From contig NC_135558.1 in assembly GCF_964340395.1 (NCBI RefSeq), forward strand, positions 905,001 through 969,000: a DNA stretch of 64,000 nt. The letters are read 5' to 3'. The position numbers and the translations under genes are program-made. This DNA is from Glandiceps talaboti (taxonomy: Eukaryota > Hemichordata > Enteropneusta > Spengelidae). Positions 46,669 to 61,088 of this stretch are shown here, piece by piece (the stretch's first letter is position 1; each line of letters begins with the position of its first letter). The notes under the pieces were generated by a model that was not told the DNA's origin, did not search any database, and saw only the letters and a program-made list of their open reading frames with translations.

Positions 46669-48991
46669 CTCAATCATCCAAGGTATCAAGTTATTATCAT
46701 AATCTATCCTACAAGACTTGCTGTTGATGTAGAAGCAACAGCTCACTACTTGCCATAAACAGGCTCCTAGGATAGCATCATGTGAAACTGTTGCCACTCA
46801 AACAATACAAAGTCTGCTGTGAGACATTGTGATTATTTCTTAACAAACTGACATAACATATACAATGTATATCTGAAGAAGTGTATTTAAATTTTGAATA
46901 TAATTATGTATGACAACAGTGAATCCTATTAGTTCTGGACTGGGTCACTTTCAGCATTTGCCATTACTTGTCTTGGTGTTACTATCTGAAGAAGCTATCT
47001 AAACCAAGGTGTAAAGACCTAAATGTACACGAGATACCAAGACAAATCTCTCGGTTATTACAATTTCATTACCAAAGCTATATGATATGGTGGCCCTCAC
47101 ATTTTAACTCTTCAACATGTGGTGTTATTGGCAACAAACAAAGCACAATATCACACACGTGACATTTAATATCTTTTTGTGGATAAAAAATCCAACTATA
47201 CATGTATACAGATACATCGTAAAGACTGCGATAATTTCATCCATTCTTACATTACCACAGGAGTGCTGTTCAAATATGGCAACACAAATCATGTCAATGT
47301 GTTTCAGGTAACTGAAAATCATCCTTCTTTCAAGTTTGAATGGTTTTATTATTTTGAACTGCTGACTATTCTCTTGGTAAAAATAGCAAAATACAGTAAA
47401 TACAATTGTCATGTACTTTTCTATATAAAACTGACAATGAATAAGAATACCAAGTTAGTACCTAACTTCAGGGACACTGCACTGTTACTGATATCCCTCT
47501 TTGTAACTACCTTAGTAATTTAGTATAATAAACAGTATTTTTGCAAAGATTTGGGAACCTCAGGAGTAGAAAGTTGGAATCCGATAAAAATTGCATCTAC
47601 AGATTTCTGTACCATTGGTTGGAACCCAAGTATAAAACATCAGGGGAACTTAACTTTACTCAAGTAGATTTTACCTATCAACTCTCCTTGGTTAAAACAT
47701 GCAATGCCTTTGATATCATTTGTACTTTGCTACAACATACAAGCAAGCACTTCAACAGACAAAGACCAGAAATCAGTAAACACATACATGCACATATACA
47801 TGTAATATGTACACAATAGTTTGCATCTACTTGAACATTGACTGTACTTTACTGTGATAAATCATAAGGCTGGTAAAAGATCAAATGTCATCTTTTTTAC
47901 TACAGCCCACACTTCTAAAAAAGCCACCCACAGAACACAGCTTGGAAGAGAACTTCATGCATTGAAAGGTACATGTACAATAATACAGTAAACAGTATAA
48001 TATCAATTCCAAATCAATGTAATTTGAAGAGCATAATATATTTAGATGTTTCACATCCTCTTTCCTTCTAGTTCTGCAATTCCTTATTTCATGGTAACAG
48101 CTCCATACAGACAGATAAATACTATATTTTAACTATCTCAAATTTCTCACAAGAAATGACAAGTCACCATCACTCACATGAAAGATTTACATTATTAAAG
48201 CCATTTTTGACACTAATATTGGGTCACTGACTGTACAAAAAGTGACAAATGATGTAAACTAGAATGTTTCATGGCTCCAATACAAACTAGCCAACCAAAA
48301 TTTATTATCAGGTTTGTCAAAATAGTGGAGCAAATAAAAATGTGCACATACACACAGGTCAGGTCATGAATCTCTGATGAGGCTGTTACTAACTGACTAT
48401 GAAAAGTATAAGTATATGAAACTGATCTAGAACTTGAAATACATCTGACATATTTCTGACACAGTTGCCACAGTGCTGACATTCAACAGATAGCAGAAGA
48501 TTTAACTTGAAGGTTACTTATTGAGATGGACGGATACATCACACACCAATACCACCTGAGATTAAACAGGTGTACACTCTGCATGATGCAAATACTAGAG
48601 ATCTCAGTAGAATTCTATGCTACATATTTTTCAAAGAGCAAAGAACGAGAGGTCATTTCTGAGAATATACATCATACAATGTACATTCACCACAATTTGG
48701 TACAAATTCTGGCAGTCATTTTCATCTAGTCATATATTAATTAACTATATGTCTTGGCGAATACTTCAACTTTGATTACAGTTTCATACTAATAGAACTG
48801 AATCAATATCAAATCAGTTTAACAGTCAGTCTGACTGTTAAGGATACAATAGTACATTTGTACATGTAATTTTGATTTGGAATTTCTAACATGACCTGTT
48901 CTGCCATATTACATTTGAAAATTCTGCAGCTGTCAACATTTGTATGTCTACATGTACAATCATATTCATCTTGTACCACCACTATAATGAT

Positions 48992-49154
48992 CAGTGTGCC
49001 CTCTAAGCCAATTTGATGTGCCACTGATGCACACAATTTCTAGTGACACACCAAAATTGGTGTTCTCTATCTTTTACTATGTGGTGACTCACAAGAAATC
49101 CCATTTTTATCAATTTGACTCAACAAAATTTGGCTGTTATTAGATAGCACACTG
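48992..49154. mobile_element. hAT-type MITE copy
   Basis: Starts CAGTGTGCCCTCTAAGCC and ends TAGCACACTG; about 163 bp, colinear with the element at 52174. The flanking 8-mers (ATAATGAT and CCTATGAT) agree at only five positions, so the target duplication is decayed at best. Confidence 0.7.
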
Positions 49155-49544
49155 CCTATGATGTCCCTGAGCATGTACTGTAAATTATTCCTGTTTATTA
49201 AAAAGGTCCTGTTTTATGTTGCACTTTATATCTCCTACTTTATAGTACAAGGTCTGCTTGCATAATGATGGATCAATGACAATTGTAATTTGCATAATAA
49301 ACATTTATAATATGGATACCTTCAACATTTGAAACATACTCTGACCTGTTTATATTTTAACATATTACACAGCCAGTTCTCTTCATGTTAAAGTATAACT
49401 ACATTCATCTAAAGCTCAAGGATAGAGAAGACTTCAGAAGCATGGCAGCCTGGGTGGTAAGGAAGATCCTTACACCATGCCTTCTCTATAGTGGGGAGAT
49501 CACTGTATTTACAGCTGGTAGCCAGAAATACATACCACACTTTG

Positions 49545-49690
49545 TAAGTATGTCCTCTAATATTAAGACAATTTGATGTGTTACTGACACACAGCAATTT
49601 CTTTTGACACACTATAGTATGAAAGTTGTGTTACATTACAACAAAAGTTGATGTTCCTCTACCCTTTACTACTGGATGTATTAACTCACA
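49545..49690. mobile_element. Degenerate relative of the hAT-type MITE
   Basis: Contains GACACACAGCAATTTCTTTT, CTACCCTTTACTA and ACTCACAAG in the same order as the better copies, but the ends are lost. Confidence 0.5.
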
Positions 49691-51647
49691 AGTAAAACTT
49701 TCTAACATTTCACCTAACAAAAAATAACAATTTTGTTTTTCATGAAGGCCATGCCGCCGAACCTAGTACCTAACTCATATTGATTTGTACAAGTAATAAT
49801 TTCAGTGTAGTACAGTAACGGTGACCAATTGCAAGTGTTACATACAAATGTGCCTGGTGTATTTGGTCAAATTTATCTACAAAGTCACTTTTTAAACCTG
49901 CATGGTTAATTATATCCATGTATCTATCATATCTAAACAGGTGTGTACAATGTATAGCATGACTCAAATGATTTTATATATCACAAACCAGTGCTCTCAA
50001 CAAAACAATCACAAGTCTGACTTGGCAAAGTACCTACATTGTATATGTATGCAACATTTTGTCCACATCCTACTCTGGATTGACATGATAAAGCAATGCT
50101 GAATTTTAACCTAATGAAGTTATTAGTTGTCATCAGCAATTAAAAATATGGCTGACAGAAAATACCTAATACTGAGAAAACTTCCAAACTTTTACCAAAC
50201 TTTGCTGAAACATTCTACCTTTTCTTGCAATTATTGGCACATTATAACACACAAGTTACTCTTGATCTATGATAATTTTTTAATACTCTATAAATAGCTA
50301 CTTCCTACAATACTACATATCAATACTATTATTACAATGAATTTCATTTCCTGTTTGTTCTTATGATTATTTTGTACAGGGTACCATAAAATTAAAAAAA
50401 CTTTTCTGAATTAACACTGTTCATGGTTAACATGTACTACCTACATGTAGGAGTCAAATGATTTATACCTGATTCCTTTGTTTACCAAACTGGATGACAG
50501 CTGTTACATTACACATACAATCAAAGGTAGCCTATGAACATTTAGTTTACACCACAACCAATGTAATATATAACTTCACAAACAGTTTTACATTATTGTT
50601 GTAGTTATGCTTTACAAATACTAGTCTAGTTATCCTTCATCTAATCTTTCAGATCTACATTAATCCACACTATACATTTAGATGTTATTCACCACTATTT
50701 TTCTTCATTCAGCCAAGAAAAATACAGGTGGCATAAGGGGGGCTCTGTTGCTGGACAAATAATGACAAAACCCTTAGGTCACAAGTATTTTCTGGCTGAA
50801 TAACGAAAAAATATTGGGGAATAACATAATTATACTACCACCAGTAATATCAAAGAAAAATTGAGAAAAGTAAGCAATTTTGAACGTTTTGACTCAATAT
50901 TTCAAACAGAGCAGAACCAGTGACATAGACACATGCTGTTGTGATGTAGAATGACCAGGGTATAAATTCCATATTTTTGGCTTATGCATGGTAAAATACA
51001 AGTATACAGGGTTTTCTCCACAAAATATTTCTATAAAATAGTATAAGAGTTGCAAGAAATTCACATAAAATATTTCTTCTTAATTCATCATTACCATTTT
51101 CAACGAAGCATGGGGTGGAACCAACCTTTCTATAAAGGTCAGACATGAATTCTTGTGTAACACATCCTGTTTGAGGATAATCTTTAACAATCTCATTCTG
51201 TTTTCATAAACAAACTATGACAGCACAGTCAGAGTAAAACTACATTGTTATGTATCTTTCTGACTAAGCTGGAAACAGTTTCTTTCCATAACATGAAAGA
51301 AAATACAGAGTACTCGATAAATGGGAACTGAAACCGGAATTCAAAATTTGAATAGCATTGTATTTATGTCCTGAGAGTCCAAATGGTACATGTACTATTG
51401 TATACAAATTATACTACATGTAAACATGTTTGTATCCCTTCAACACTGTCAATATACATATTACTAGCCAAGAGCCTTGACTATTTGGCTTGCAAACTTT
51501 CTTCACAAGAACAGTCTGTGGTACCATGGACAAGTAGGACAGAGGTAATACTATTACAATGAGTATATGTACTATACTGCCAAGGCAGTATATCACATTA
51601 TAGACTCTATGATCAAAGTTAGATAGGAAAGTTGCTAGGCTAATGTC

Positions 51648-51730
51648 AATCTAGTCTAGTTCCTATACAGTATCATTATGATTTACACCTTTAGAACCAT
51701 GTTGGCACCCAGACTATTGTCAATCTGACA
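51648..51730. repeat. Single-unit relative of the 42-kb minisatellite
   Basis: One unit (TAGTCTAGTTCCTATACAGT...ATTTACACCT) is followed by AACCATGTTGGCACCCAGAC, which matches the flank of the array at 42666-42710. Confidence 0.75.
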
Positions 51731-52173
51731 ATGGCCAAAGTTCTACAACTGAATATAAATACATAATCTGATGGCCCTGAAATTTATCCTTTTAGCACCA
51801 ACACTGCTCCTAATATGACTAATTAAATATTCAAGCTTTTCAACATACGCATACTTTCCCCCTCATTTTTCCACTTCATTCTGTAGTGAAAGCAATAATA
51901 AATAAAGTCTAGATATTCTACTATATAATACAAACAAATGATTATTTTGAACCAAACAGAAAAGGCAACTATCACATCACTTCCAGCATTGTGATTTGCA
52001 TGTAAAACAATTCTCATTATCGCTGTCAATTACACAATCATGTACATTCGAAAGTGGGTAATAATACAGCAATAGACTATCATTATTTTCATAACACTCC
52101 GAGATGGTAGGTGTCACATTGCCCTTTGTGCCGTTATGTAGAAACTATTTCCCTTGGCTTTCAGCCTCAGGAA

Positions 52174-52337
52174 CAGTGTGCCCTCTAAGCCAATTTGACG
52201 TGCCACCGACACACACACTTTAAGTGACGCACCAAAATTTGTTCTCCTATCTCTTACTATGTGGTAACTCACAAGAAATACCAGTTTTTATCATTTTAAC
52301 TCACAACAAAATTTGGCTATCACTAGCGGGCACACTG
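52174..52337. mobile_element. hAT-type MITE with perfect 8-bp target duplication
   Basis: The element is 164 bp, starts CAGTGTGCCC and ends GGGCACACTG, a perfect 10-bp terminal inverted repeat. It is flanked on both sides by CTCAGGAA (52166-52173 and 52338-52345). An 8-bp duplication and CAGTG ends are features of hAT transposons. No coding capacity. Confidence 0.88.
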
Positions 52338-53796
52338 CTCAGGAAAATGTTGGTGTATAACAACCCTCAAGGTAATAGACATCTACAAGTGTCCAAATAA
52401 AGCCAGGCAGTACATGTAAGTGTATAACATCAGTTCATATCATCTTTACTATTATCTGCCCTGGCTACTTTAATTTTAGCAGAATTATCATTGTAACTAT
52501 GCATAATGATGTCATGAATATATTTCATTCACAGCACAAATACTTCTAGAAATACATCACATGTTCTTATCTTTAATAATTAAACAAAATGGGATTTTAG
52601 TCAGAAAGCACAATCTGAATTTTCATGTGGATTAATTCATGTACTATTTCCCCTCTTTGATGGTAGAACATATTATTACATGCAAGTGTAGTATCTTCAT
52701 GTATAGCATTACAACAGACTTGTAACATCATGCCAAATTTCAGCACTGTCTATGTAATAGTTTTCAAGATATAACTTTTTGACAAAAGTTCACATTTTAA
52801 GACACAATTTGCATATTGCTAATGGGGATCATCATCAAGTCCTTAGTAATTCTTCAGATAAAGATTCCAAGAAACATCCCTGAACCTCAGTTCAGTTCTA
52901 TAGTTGTGCTAAAACTGTCAGGCTAAACATAACTGATATCAGACCACTACCTGATCAATGTTATGCCAGAGATATACATTAATTTACACGACACAAGAAT
53001 ATACTGATATATATTAACTAACTTCTATTGCCTTCAAGCAATCACAGGGTTGAGACCATAACACTGAGAAGTCAGGGGAAAACAACTAATAACAGAAATA
53101 TGAAATACACATCCTTCTTGTCACATTGCATTGCATGCTAATCTGATAGCTTCTACGAACTATTTGCACTTGTATGAATAAACATAATCATGGCTAAAGT
53201 GACGATCGCATTATCACAAACTCAATAAATGAACTTTGTTTGCTTAGGACACCCCTCCCCTTCCCACATGAACATTCACACATGTAACATCGACACATTA
53301 AAGTTGTTTATATATGATGTACACCATTATGAAAATTGTAGAGTGGTAAAATCACTATAATTGATTCAATGTAAAAACATGATGGTGAACACATTAAAAT
53401 ACTATTGGAAACCCAGCACCATATCTCACATTAGAAGTAAATTTTAATCAACTTATCAACATCTTAGTAGTAAATACAGAATCTGTTATCACTGAAGGTG
53501 TGAAAGTTTTCAGTTTGGTTAAAAGTGTGAAAACGAAGTTCAGCAATCACATTGACGCCAGACCCCCTCCCCTTCTCCAAATGGAATACAGTTCATTTAT
53601 TGAGCTTGTACCGGTATATATCTACATCATGTAAGAATATGGTAAAGTTACCTTTTTCAATTTGTAAGATGTGCAAATGCTATCCACATGATAATTACAA
53701 TATCATCAGACTACAGTAAAACAACATTGTGAAGATAAATGCAAATAATTTATACATTTTCAGAAAGTAACAAAAGATGAAGTATCTAAAACTGTA

Positions 53797-54059
53797 GACT
53801 GTCGACGGACAGTCATTCGTGCCTTTTTTTGCTATGTTTTATCTAAAACTAAAGTCGTTGCCTCGCTCCAATCCCGAACAATACTATAACCACATACTGA
53901 TCAGTGAGTGAGTGCCAGTGGCATGAGGCACTCACAGTTTGTGCCTTCGGCAATCACAGTTCCTATCAGTACACATTAGTATTCAATGCTACGGAGCGAG
54001 GCAACTTTTTTAGATGAAACACAGCAAAAAAGGCACGAACGACTGTCGACAGTCTACTA
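53797..54059. mobile_element. Short foldback/MITE-like element
   Basis: Arms of about 70 bp (53797-53870 and 53990-54059) share TAGACTGTCGAC at the outer ends and GCCTCGCTCC at the inner ends, in inverted orientation. The middle holds GTGAGTGAGTGCCAGTGGCA. No transposase. Confidence 0.82.
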
Positions 54060-54299
54060 AACCTGGGGCACAATAAGTAGTGTAGTACTTCCACAAACTC
54101 ACGACTTGGTCACATACCCTACTAGTACATATACTGTCTAACAAACTCCATGAACACATTACTTGTTGGACTGTCTATTTTTCACAAGTTCAAGTATAAA
54201 ATGCTCCCACTAATTAAAGAACAAAGTCAAAGTAACTGTGCAAGTCATTATGAAACTGGCTACAAACCATGACCTCTATGAGCTACATAGAAATTAGTC

Positions 54300-54530
54300 T
54301 AGATGCCAACATGATTTCAAACTAAACCACTAAACTGTGAGTGGAGGTGTAAATGGTAATGATACCATATAGGAAAGACTGTGAGTGGAGGTCTAAATGG
54401 TAACGATAACGTGTAGTAACTAGACTGTGAGTGAAAGTGTAAATCATAACGATACTGCATAGGAACTGTGAGTGGAGGTCACTGGTATAAATCGTAATGA
54501 TACCAATTTAGGAAATAGACTACATAGAAA
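54300..54530. repeat. Inverted, four-unit relative of the 42-kb minisatellite
   Basis: Four units with ACTGTGAGTGGAGGTGTAAA and TAGGAA, the complement of the 48-bp unit, are preceded by a complement of the same flank (GATGCCAACATG...ACTAAACCACT). Confidence 0.8.
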
Positions 54531-57500
54531 TACACATATACAATGTATAAGATCACAGAGTCTGACTGTCAAGTTCACATGTGCACAATATGTATTTGAA
54601 AACATATTGCTACAGTAGCTATTCTAGTTGCTGATGGAATTTTGACTTTCCTCAAATACAATATTTGTCTAACACTAATAGCTGTCATGTGAGAAATTGT
54701 ATGGACATGTATCTATCTGGAATAATGGGAATAAAGAAATTACGTGTTGTTACATATGTTTTCTGCAACAGTGTACATTTAACCAGTGCAAATCAACAAA
54801 AACTACTAATTAATTGAATCTTTCTAGATCAACAATTTGCTGAAAAGTTTTTTGTTACCAATGGCAATTATGAGCAGTGCCCTAACAATGTTTGCCTCCT
54901 GTCTAAATTTCACATGGGATTTCAGATACACATATATGGGACCATCACTTACATTTCACAGAAATGATATCATGGTAATTGATTCAATATTATGGTTAGA
55001 TTATGACTGAAACTCAAATATGAGTGATAAAGCCAAATGTCTAGCACAAATATCGAAAAAGATTGTCTGCACAAAAGTGAGGCCATCAAATTCTTGTGGA
55101 TAAGTTAGCACTAGATGCAAGAACACTGGTTCAAACACTGGGGCTTATGTAATGGGATTGCCATGGTTGAAAATTATCACAAAGTTCACCACAATCCACA
55201 AAGTTCTGGATTGGATGAGCTCTGGTAAATTGGTCCATTAAGATATGACACACACAGAGAACAAATATTTCCTGGTATTCAGTCTGACTACAAAATTCAT
55301 CACTTCCAGCAAATATTCTGACAAAAGTTACAGTAAATGAGCAGTGCACTGATCAAGAACTTTTGAATAAATGAAAACTTATCAGCGAATCAATATGCGG
55401 GAGCCAGGGACCATCAATAATTCTACATACAAATTATTGCTCACATTATTAACCAGATCTAAATATAGTTCAAAATACTTCTTCATATCAGTTATGAAAT
55501 TCTCACTTGATTGCATAATGGTGGCAACATTGGTAATGGCACACATATAAATATACAAGTATAAGCAATATATCCACATAAAAAATTGTAATGCATGTAC
55601 GAAGTCTGTCAGTTTCTTATCAATTACTTTTAGTACAATAATTTTAAATATCCTCTGATGCTTCATATAAGACATCACAACAAATAGACAAGGTGCAAGC
55701 CAAGTTGTTCTTGTTCAAACAAATAATATGGGGTTTATACCCTGGTCATTCAACAGTTCAATGTCACGACAGTATCTATGTCACTGCTTATGAATCAGAG
55801 TCAGAACATTCTAAATCACCATTATTTTGCCTCCTTTTTCAAAAAAGTACACTTGCACAGATATTATTTTCCACAGGTTTTTCTTCATTCAGCAAGAAAA
55901 CACTTGTGATTTATAGGTTTCCTGTCAGTGCTTGTTTTTAACTCATAGTGTAAAGGCCCCTCAGTCTCAGGCCATTTTTTTCCGTTGCTGAATGAATATT
56001 GGGGAATAATATCTATCATTTCACAGTGAACATGGCACATTATTTATCTTGATATGAAATCAAAATTGGTAGGTTTCAATTTTACATGCTTAGTTTCAAA
56101 TGTCACTGTTTACAGCACATACAATGCAGCAATGTAAAAACAAACTACTCACAGTGTTTAACATTCACTTCGTTTTATCTAGCTAATTTTCTGTTCAGTA
56201 ATACAAGTGAGATTGCAACCCTAATACATGTACATCAACACTGAAATTAATTGTCTTAAAATCATACATTTCAATTAAAAAATTCATTTCATATCAGCCA
56301 TCTTCATTTCTCACACGTTGCACCTCATTTCCACATTGGTGATTGCAAGGGATCCAACAACTCAATAATCACTTCATAGTTGAAAGATTGAAGTAACCAA
56401 ACATTGGCTAGTTTTTTGTTGCGTGACATGATCCTAACCCTGCCTCTAAACTTTCAAATTCTCACTCATGCAAATGCAAGCTTCTTCTGTAAACAATATT
56501 AGTTGATACATTTACATTTGCAGTTCTTTGCAACTACCAAATGAACACTCTGCTGGAATGTTGACAGTCAATTCTACTTCTTTTCGCTAAGTAGTAAATA
56601 AAGCACTGTAGGCTGATTTAGTGGTCAATCTTGCATCATAGGTGTGATTTTGAATGGAAAGCTCTTAGTTGCAGCAGCTGTCTGATCCTGCTGTGATGTC
56701 ACACGACTGCAGGAAATACTAGTAAAACTTGGTGGCGTACCTGATAGTTATAGGTGGCTTGTTGAGGTAAAAAAATAAAATACGAAAGTTTGATGTCATG
56801 ATATGACATCATTATATTGATGCTGATAGTGAATGATTGGTTCATCGCAGAGCTTTTCCATTTATGTGCTTGCCATGAAAAATGCACCTATGATGCTATA
56901 TTTACCACATACAATGAAAATATGAACAAGATACAGCCAACAGCTTAACAGGATACCACTACAGATCGTCGAACAGTCTAGTTATTAACAGTATCTGAAA
57001 ATAAAACATGCAATACAATGTACTATAAGCCCCACCTCTGCAGCACACCAACACAAAACAATATTTCAGGGTGATGAATTGGAGTGCAGAAAAATAAATT
57101 ACTTCAGATTTATTTTCCTGTCACTCATGTTCATGGGGGGCTTATAGATAGCACAATTTATATTTTAAACATGCAGAAATAGTAGTTTTCATATTCTGCC
57201 AGAATATGAAAACTACTAATTTCTGTGGACTAGTTTACTTTCCAGGAATAGCATTTTTGCTGAAAAAAAATTGCGTACATATTTTTTTCATCATGCCCAC
57301 ATATTTTAAATATTTTACAATTTTTTTCAGTGACAAGATACTGGTGAAAACAGCATAACAAATTCCAGAGGAAGTAAATTATTCCACTTTAACTAACAAT
57401 CATACATCTATCCACAATTTGATGCCTTGTACAATGGAGTGTCTTCTAATTTCAACATTTACAATGTAAACCAAACATATCTCAAAATGTGGGAAAAGCT

Positions 57501-58678
57501 TAAGCATTGTGTGGTCCTTTTTCCTACATTTCACCTTGATGGCACTCACTCATAAATTTAACTCTTGGATATCAACACTGGTACCTTTACATGGGGGGTG
57601 TTTCTCCATAACAGCGAAAAGTTCAGTTTAACACTAAATTGGAATAGGGGTGGTCAAATTCTCAGTGACTGACTAGTTAGGAAATACCATGTACCTCAGA
57701 AGTTACATAGGTTTTATTAATATTTAATCTATATCTGCCATCTAGTTCAACTAATCAGTAATTTCAAATTTCATTTGAGTGGTTATATTTGAAGGTTATT
57801 GAATTATTTCTTTGCACAGCTTGGCAACTTGAACACCCTTGGAGGACAGATTCTAACAATAGGATTTCTCTGCATGTATTAGAAAAGTAAACTGTTAGAG
57901 TGCTATGTAGCTTTGTAGGTGTTCCAGAGTCCCCTAATACATCTTCCCAATTGCACTTCTCAATCATACAAATTTCATTTACTATTTGTTACCAAACCAT
58001 TATCATGAGGGGAGGGGAGGAGATTACTTTATCACTTATTTTTCTATCGAAGATAGAATTTCAAAATGTTTGGAAATGACCACATGCTGGTCATATGGCA
58101 GCTATTTTGTAAATTTGTTTCAAATTTTGATATTTTCATTGAAAATCTTACAGAATAATCCATCGTCTTTTCTGTTAGACAGTGTACCTGACAATACTGG
58201 TCTAACGGATATATTCAAAAGATTCAGGAGCAGGTTTAGTATCAATGATGTAATACAATTTCTTTCTCTAATTTAACACAACCACGCTGACGAGAGCCTT
58301 GTTTGGAAACTTTGTGACTTCAGTCTACACAACAGCAAAATGTTTTTTTTGTAACAGCACTCATAAAAGACTAGAAATTAGAGAACTGGGGAAAAAAGGT
58401 TGCCATTTTGATCATTTCATTTAATTGAATTCTTTAGGGCAGTTTTAATGCTGTTCCCTTTTCAACTCATTTCCACCATAGGCCCTGGAAATCATGCCAG
58501 GGGCTATGTTTTAAGAAGACCCCTGACCTTGAAAGTAATTAATGCCAAGGTTACTAGATTTATCATTTGTTTCTCTGAAGCGTATAATTCTACTCAACGA
58601 AATCTGCTTGAGGTAGACAGGCAAAGTAAGTCTTGACTTGCATTAAAATCCATGAACCACAAACTGACGCCCATCCCA

Positions 58679-59013
58679 AATAATAATAATGTTAGTTTTT
58701 ATATAGCGCTTTCCCACTTTACAATTACACCTGGCTCGGATCTATAGTGGCACACAGGCACTTTATACTTCAACTCCCTGGGGAGCATACAATCCATAGC
58801 AGCCTTTATAAGTGCATAGGATTAAAACATTCACATTGCAATCTCTATCCTACCAAATCCCAAATTATACAGTTGGGTTGACAGGCACAGTCATGGTTCA
58901 AATCTTGCCCAAGGACTTTAGCCACTCAGAAACAAATGGCAGTGATGGGGCTTGAACCTGCAACCTGCAGATTCCAAGCTGGCCACTCTAACCATTCGCC
59001 CGTCATGACTCCA
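58679..59013 (-). mobile_element. tRNA-derived SINE, copy 3
   Basis: Same order as copy 2: GGAGTCATGACGGGCGAATG head, A-box-like TGGTTAGAGTGG, B box with one change (GGTTCAAGCCC), body, GAAAGCGCTATATAAAAACT and an (ATT)n tail. Slightly deleted inside. Confidence 0.75.
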
Positions 59014-61061
59014 CAAAAACCCTCTCCTCCAAGTAGTTTCATTCTAATGTGCAAATGTAACCATTTATGATATTGCAGGGATTTGTGCATCTATTGATTA
59101 TCTAGGCACTCAAAGATTTGGTGTCATAATGTGGCAGATAGCAATGTTTATCATGGTACAATTTGTGCATTTTAGGACTGCACTTCATTTTATGGAATCT
59201 TAGTGAAGTGTCATGAAGCTTCCACTCAAGTAATATGGTATAATTCCTATAAAGTGGCAACTTCCACAAATTCCTTTTCATGCCTTTCAATAACAAATCA
59301 TCACATTCACTGATCTAAGAACAGATGATCTAAAACCGTCATAAATTTTTCTTATATGACTCAAAACTAAACCGCATTCATTTGTGACAAGACCTATATT
59401 TTAATCAAGAAAGTAAAAGCCCCTTTTTCATGCATCTCTACTTCCCTCCTTTCACATTTAGTTGTTTCATATTTTTTATCTTCCTATGCACTCTAGCAAG
59501 ACTTCACCTTCTCATGTAGGGCATTCTGAAAGACTTTTTTGCTTATGATTTCATCGAACTAAACATGATTTCGTAATTTTAATTTCTGTTCATAGGTAGC
59601 AGTATTTTTCAAACCACGCCTCTGGTAGGATTTACCATATGCTGACAAAAGGATAAATAAATTAACTACAATATCACATTACTGTGTGTTTTGAAGTGGT
59701 GAAAAAATAACATATTGCTGGGATTTTAAATTGCAAAAATTTGTGATATACTTGTAACAAAAAATTTGCTCACACAAGTGATTTTGGCAGTTTAATAGGA
59801 AAGTAAAACAAAATTATCTTTTCTTTTTGTTTTGAAATTCTACATGTACATTGTAAGATTCCCAGTGTATGGTGTTACTATTGCACAGCACATGGCTGCT
59901 CTATGACATGAATTCATCTTATTATTATTATTCTGGTGCAGTCCCAAGTTCTAGCCTTCAAAATTACTAAATTCAATTTTTTTTTACACCAACGTTCTTA
60001 CTATTTGATGCCACTCAGGTCTACAGCTATTCAAGCATATTCACGCCAAGCTTTTCTAGCAGAGTATTGCAAATGACCACTGCACCCAAGCCTTTGTATC
60101 TATTAGTGTCACAGTACAGTACATTTTATAGTTGCCAATCTAAAACAATTACTGCTAGTCTAAATTCCATGCCCTTTTCTGTGAATGTACGACATATTGT
60201 TACACAATATCATTACACATAGCCCCATCTCATTTCGTTTTTATTTCAGTTCTAAGAATTCCAGTAAATTTTCATGAATTAGACGAACAGGTTGGCTTTA
60301 TCTCAGCCTTAATATACACTGCCCTCCCTACCACTGTAATCGTTTATACCATGTCCAACAACAATAGCATTAGTATTTGTAGCACACTTGTCTACTAATT
60401 AGCATAATACATGACACATAGAAAGCCAACATATATTCATATGCAAATTACGGCGTCGCAACCTTTATCGCAGATTGCCGCTATTTTCAGTAATTAAATG
60501 TTCAGATTCATTTTTTCATACAAAATGTACACATATACACTCCATTGTACATTGAATAATATATGATTGATAACATAACAGAAATGAAGAATATAAAGAG
60601 AGAAAGATTGCATTTCGACCCATCCAAAATGCCATTTTATCGTCAACGGCGTGGTTGGGTCAAAATTTATGCTCACTTACACTTTATATTAGAGCCTCTG
60701 TAATAGTCGACTTCAGCCAATTTTAGACACAACATATAGAGTAAAAGCTTTGAAATATAATATATATTTTCATATGTTGTGTTTATGAAATTTTCATAGC
60801 CTTGGATCGATAAATGTGTTGGTAAAAGCCTGGAATTTTTGTTGCCTACATCTCTTCAAAATGGTTGCCACACCCCAGCTCTTCTCTCCCAATTTCACTG
60901 GATAAATCACACCATTTTCAGCATCTGGGAACGAAAAAGTGTAGATAAGTATCCTTAAAATCTTCTTGTCAAAGGAGTGCTGTGGATCAACCTACACAAA
61001 GGAGCATTTTTCACGAAACGTCTCATATGTTCGGACCTCAGAAAAATTCAACGTAGCTCAC

Positions 61062-61088
61062 CTCGCCAAAAATATGCAGTGACGTCAT
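61062..61088 (-). CDS. PPP1R10: Candidate first coding exon of PPP1R10 (unproven)
   Basis: An ATG at 61086-61088 opens nine codons (MTSLHIFGE) before a strong donor, GAG|GTGAGC. It ends in phase 0, exactly what the exon at 40321 requires, and the joined text would place [12 protein letters not shown] after it, at the same distance from the start as VDP/IDP in human PNUTS to within a few residues. Against it are the 20.7-kb intron, much longer than any other here, and the ease of finding nine codons by chance. A nearer unnoticed exon is the main alternative. Confidence 0.3.
61080..61087. promoter_or_regulatory. CRE-like site TGACGTCA
   Basis: A perfect palindromic CREB/ATF consensus in a locally CpG-richer stretch, between the candidate PPP1R10 first exon and the plus-strand leader exon. 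Such sites are common in metazoan proximal promoters. Confidence 0.45.

Larger units (their letters stand above)
40322..61061. other. 20.7 kb without a recognisable exon
   Basis: Open frames here are all short and none shows a known domain or a convincing splice pattern. The stretch contains two minisatellites (42004-42666 and 45383-46668), hAT-type MITEs, a SINE, a foldback element and many diverged repeats. If the candidate first exon at 61062-61088 is right, this is the first intron of PPP1R10. Otherwise it is intergenic. Confidence 0.5.

Noticed and set aside
46192-46797. Repeated minus-strand frames with HLYIHRQYVHVSF-type text
   Set aside because: Products of the 34-bp array; no start context, no splice logic and no domain.
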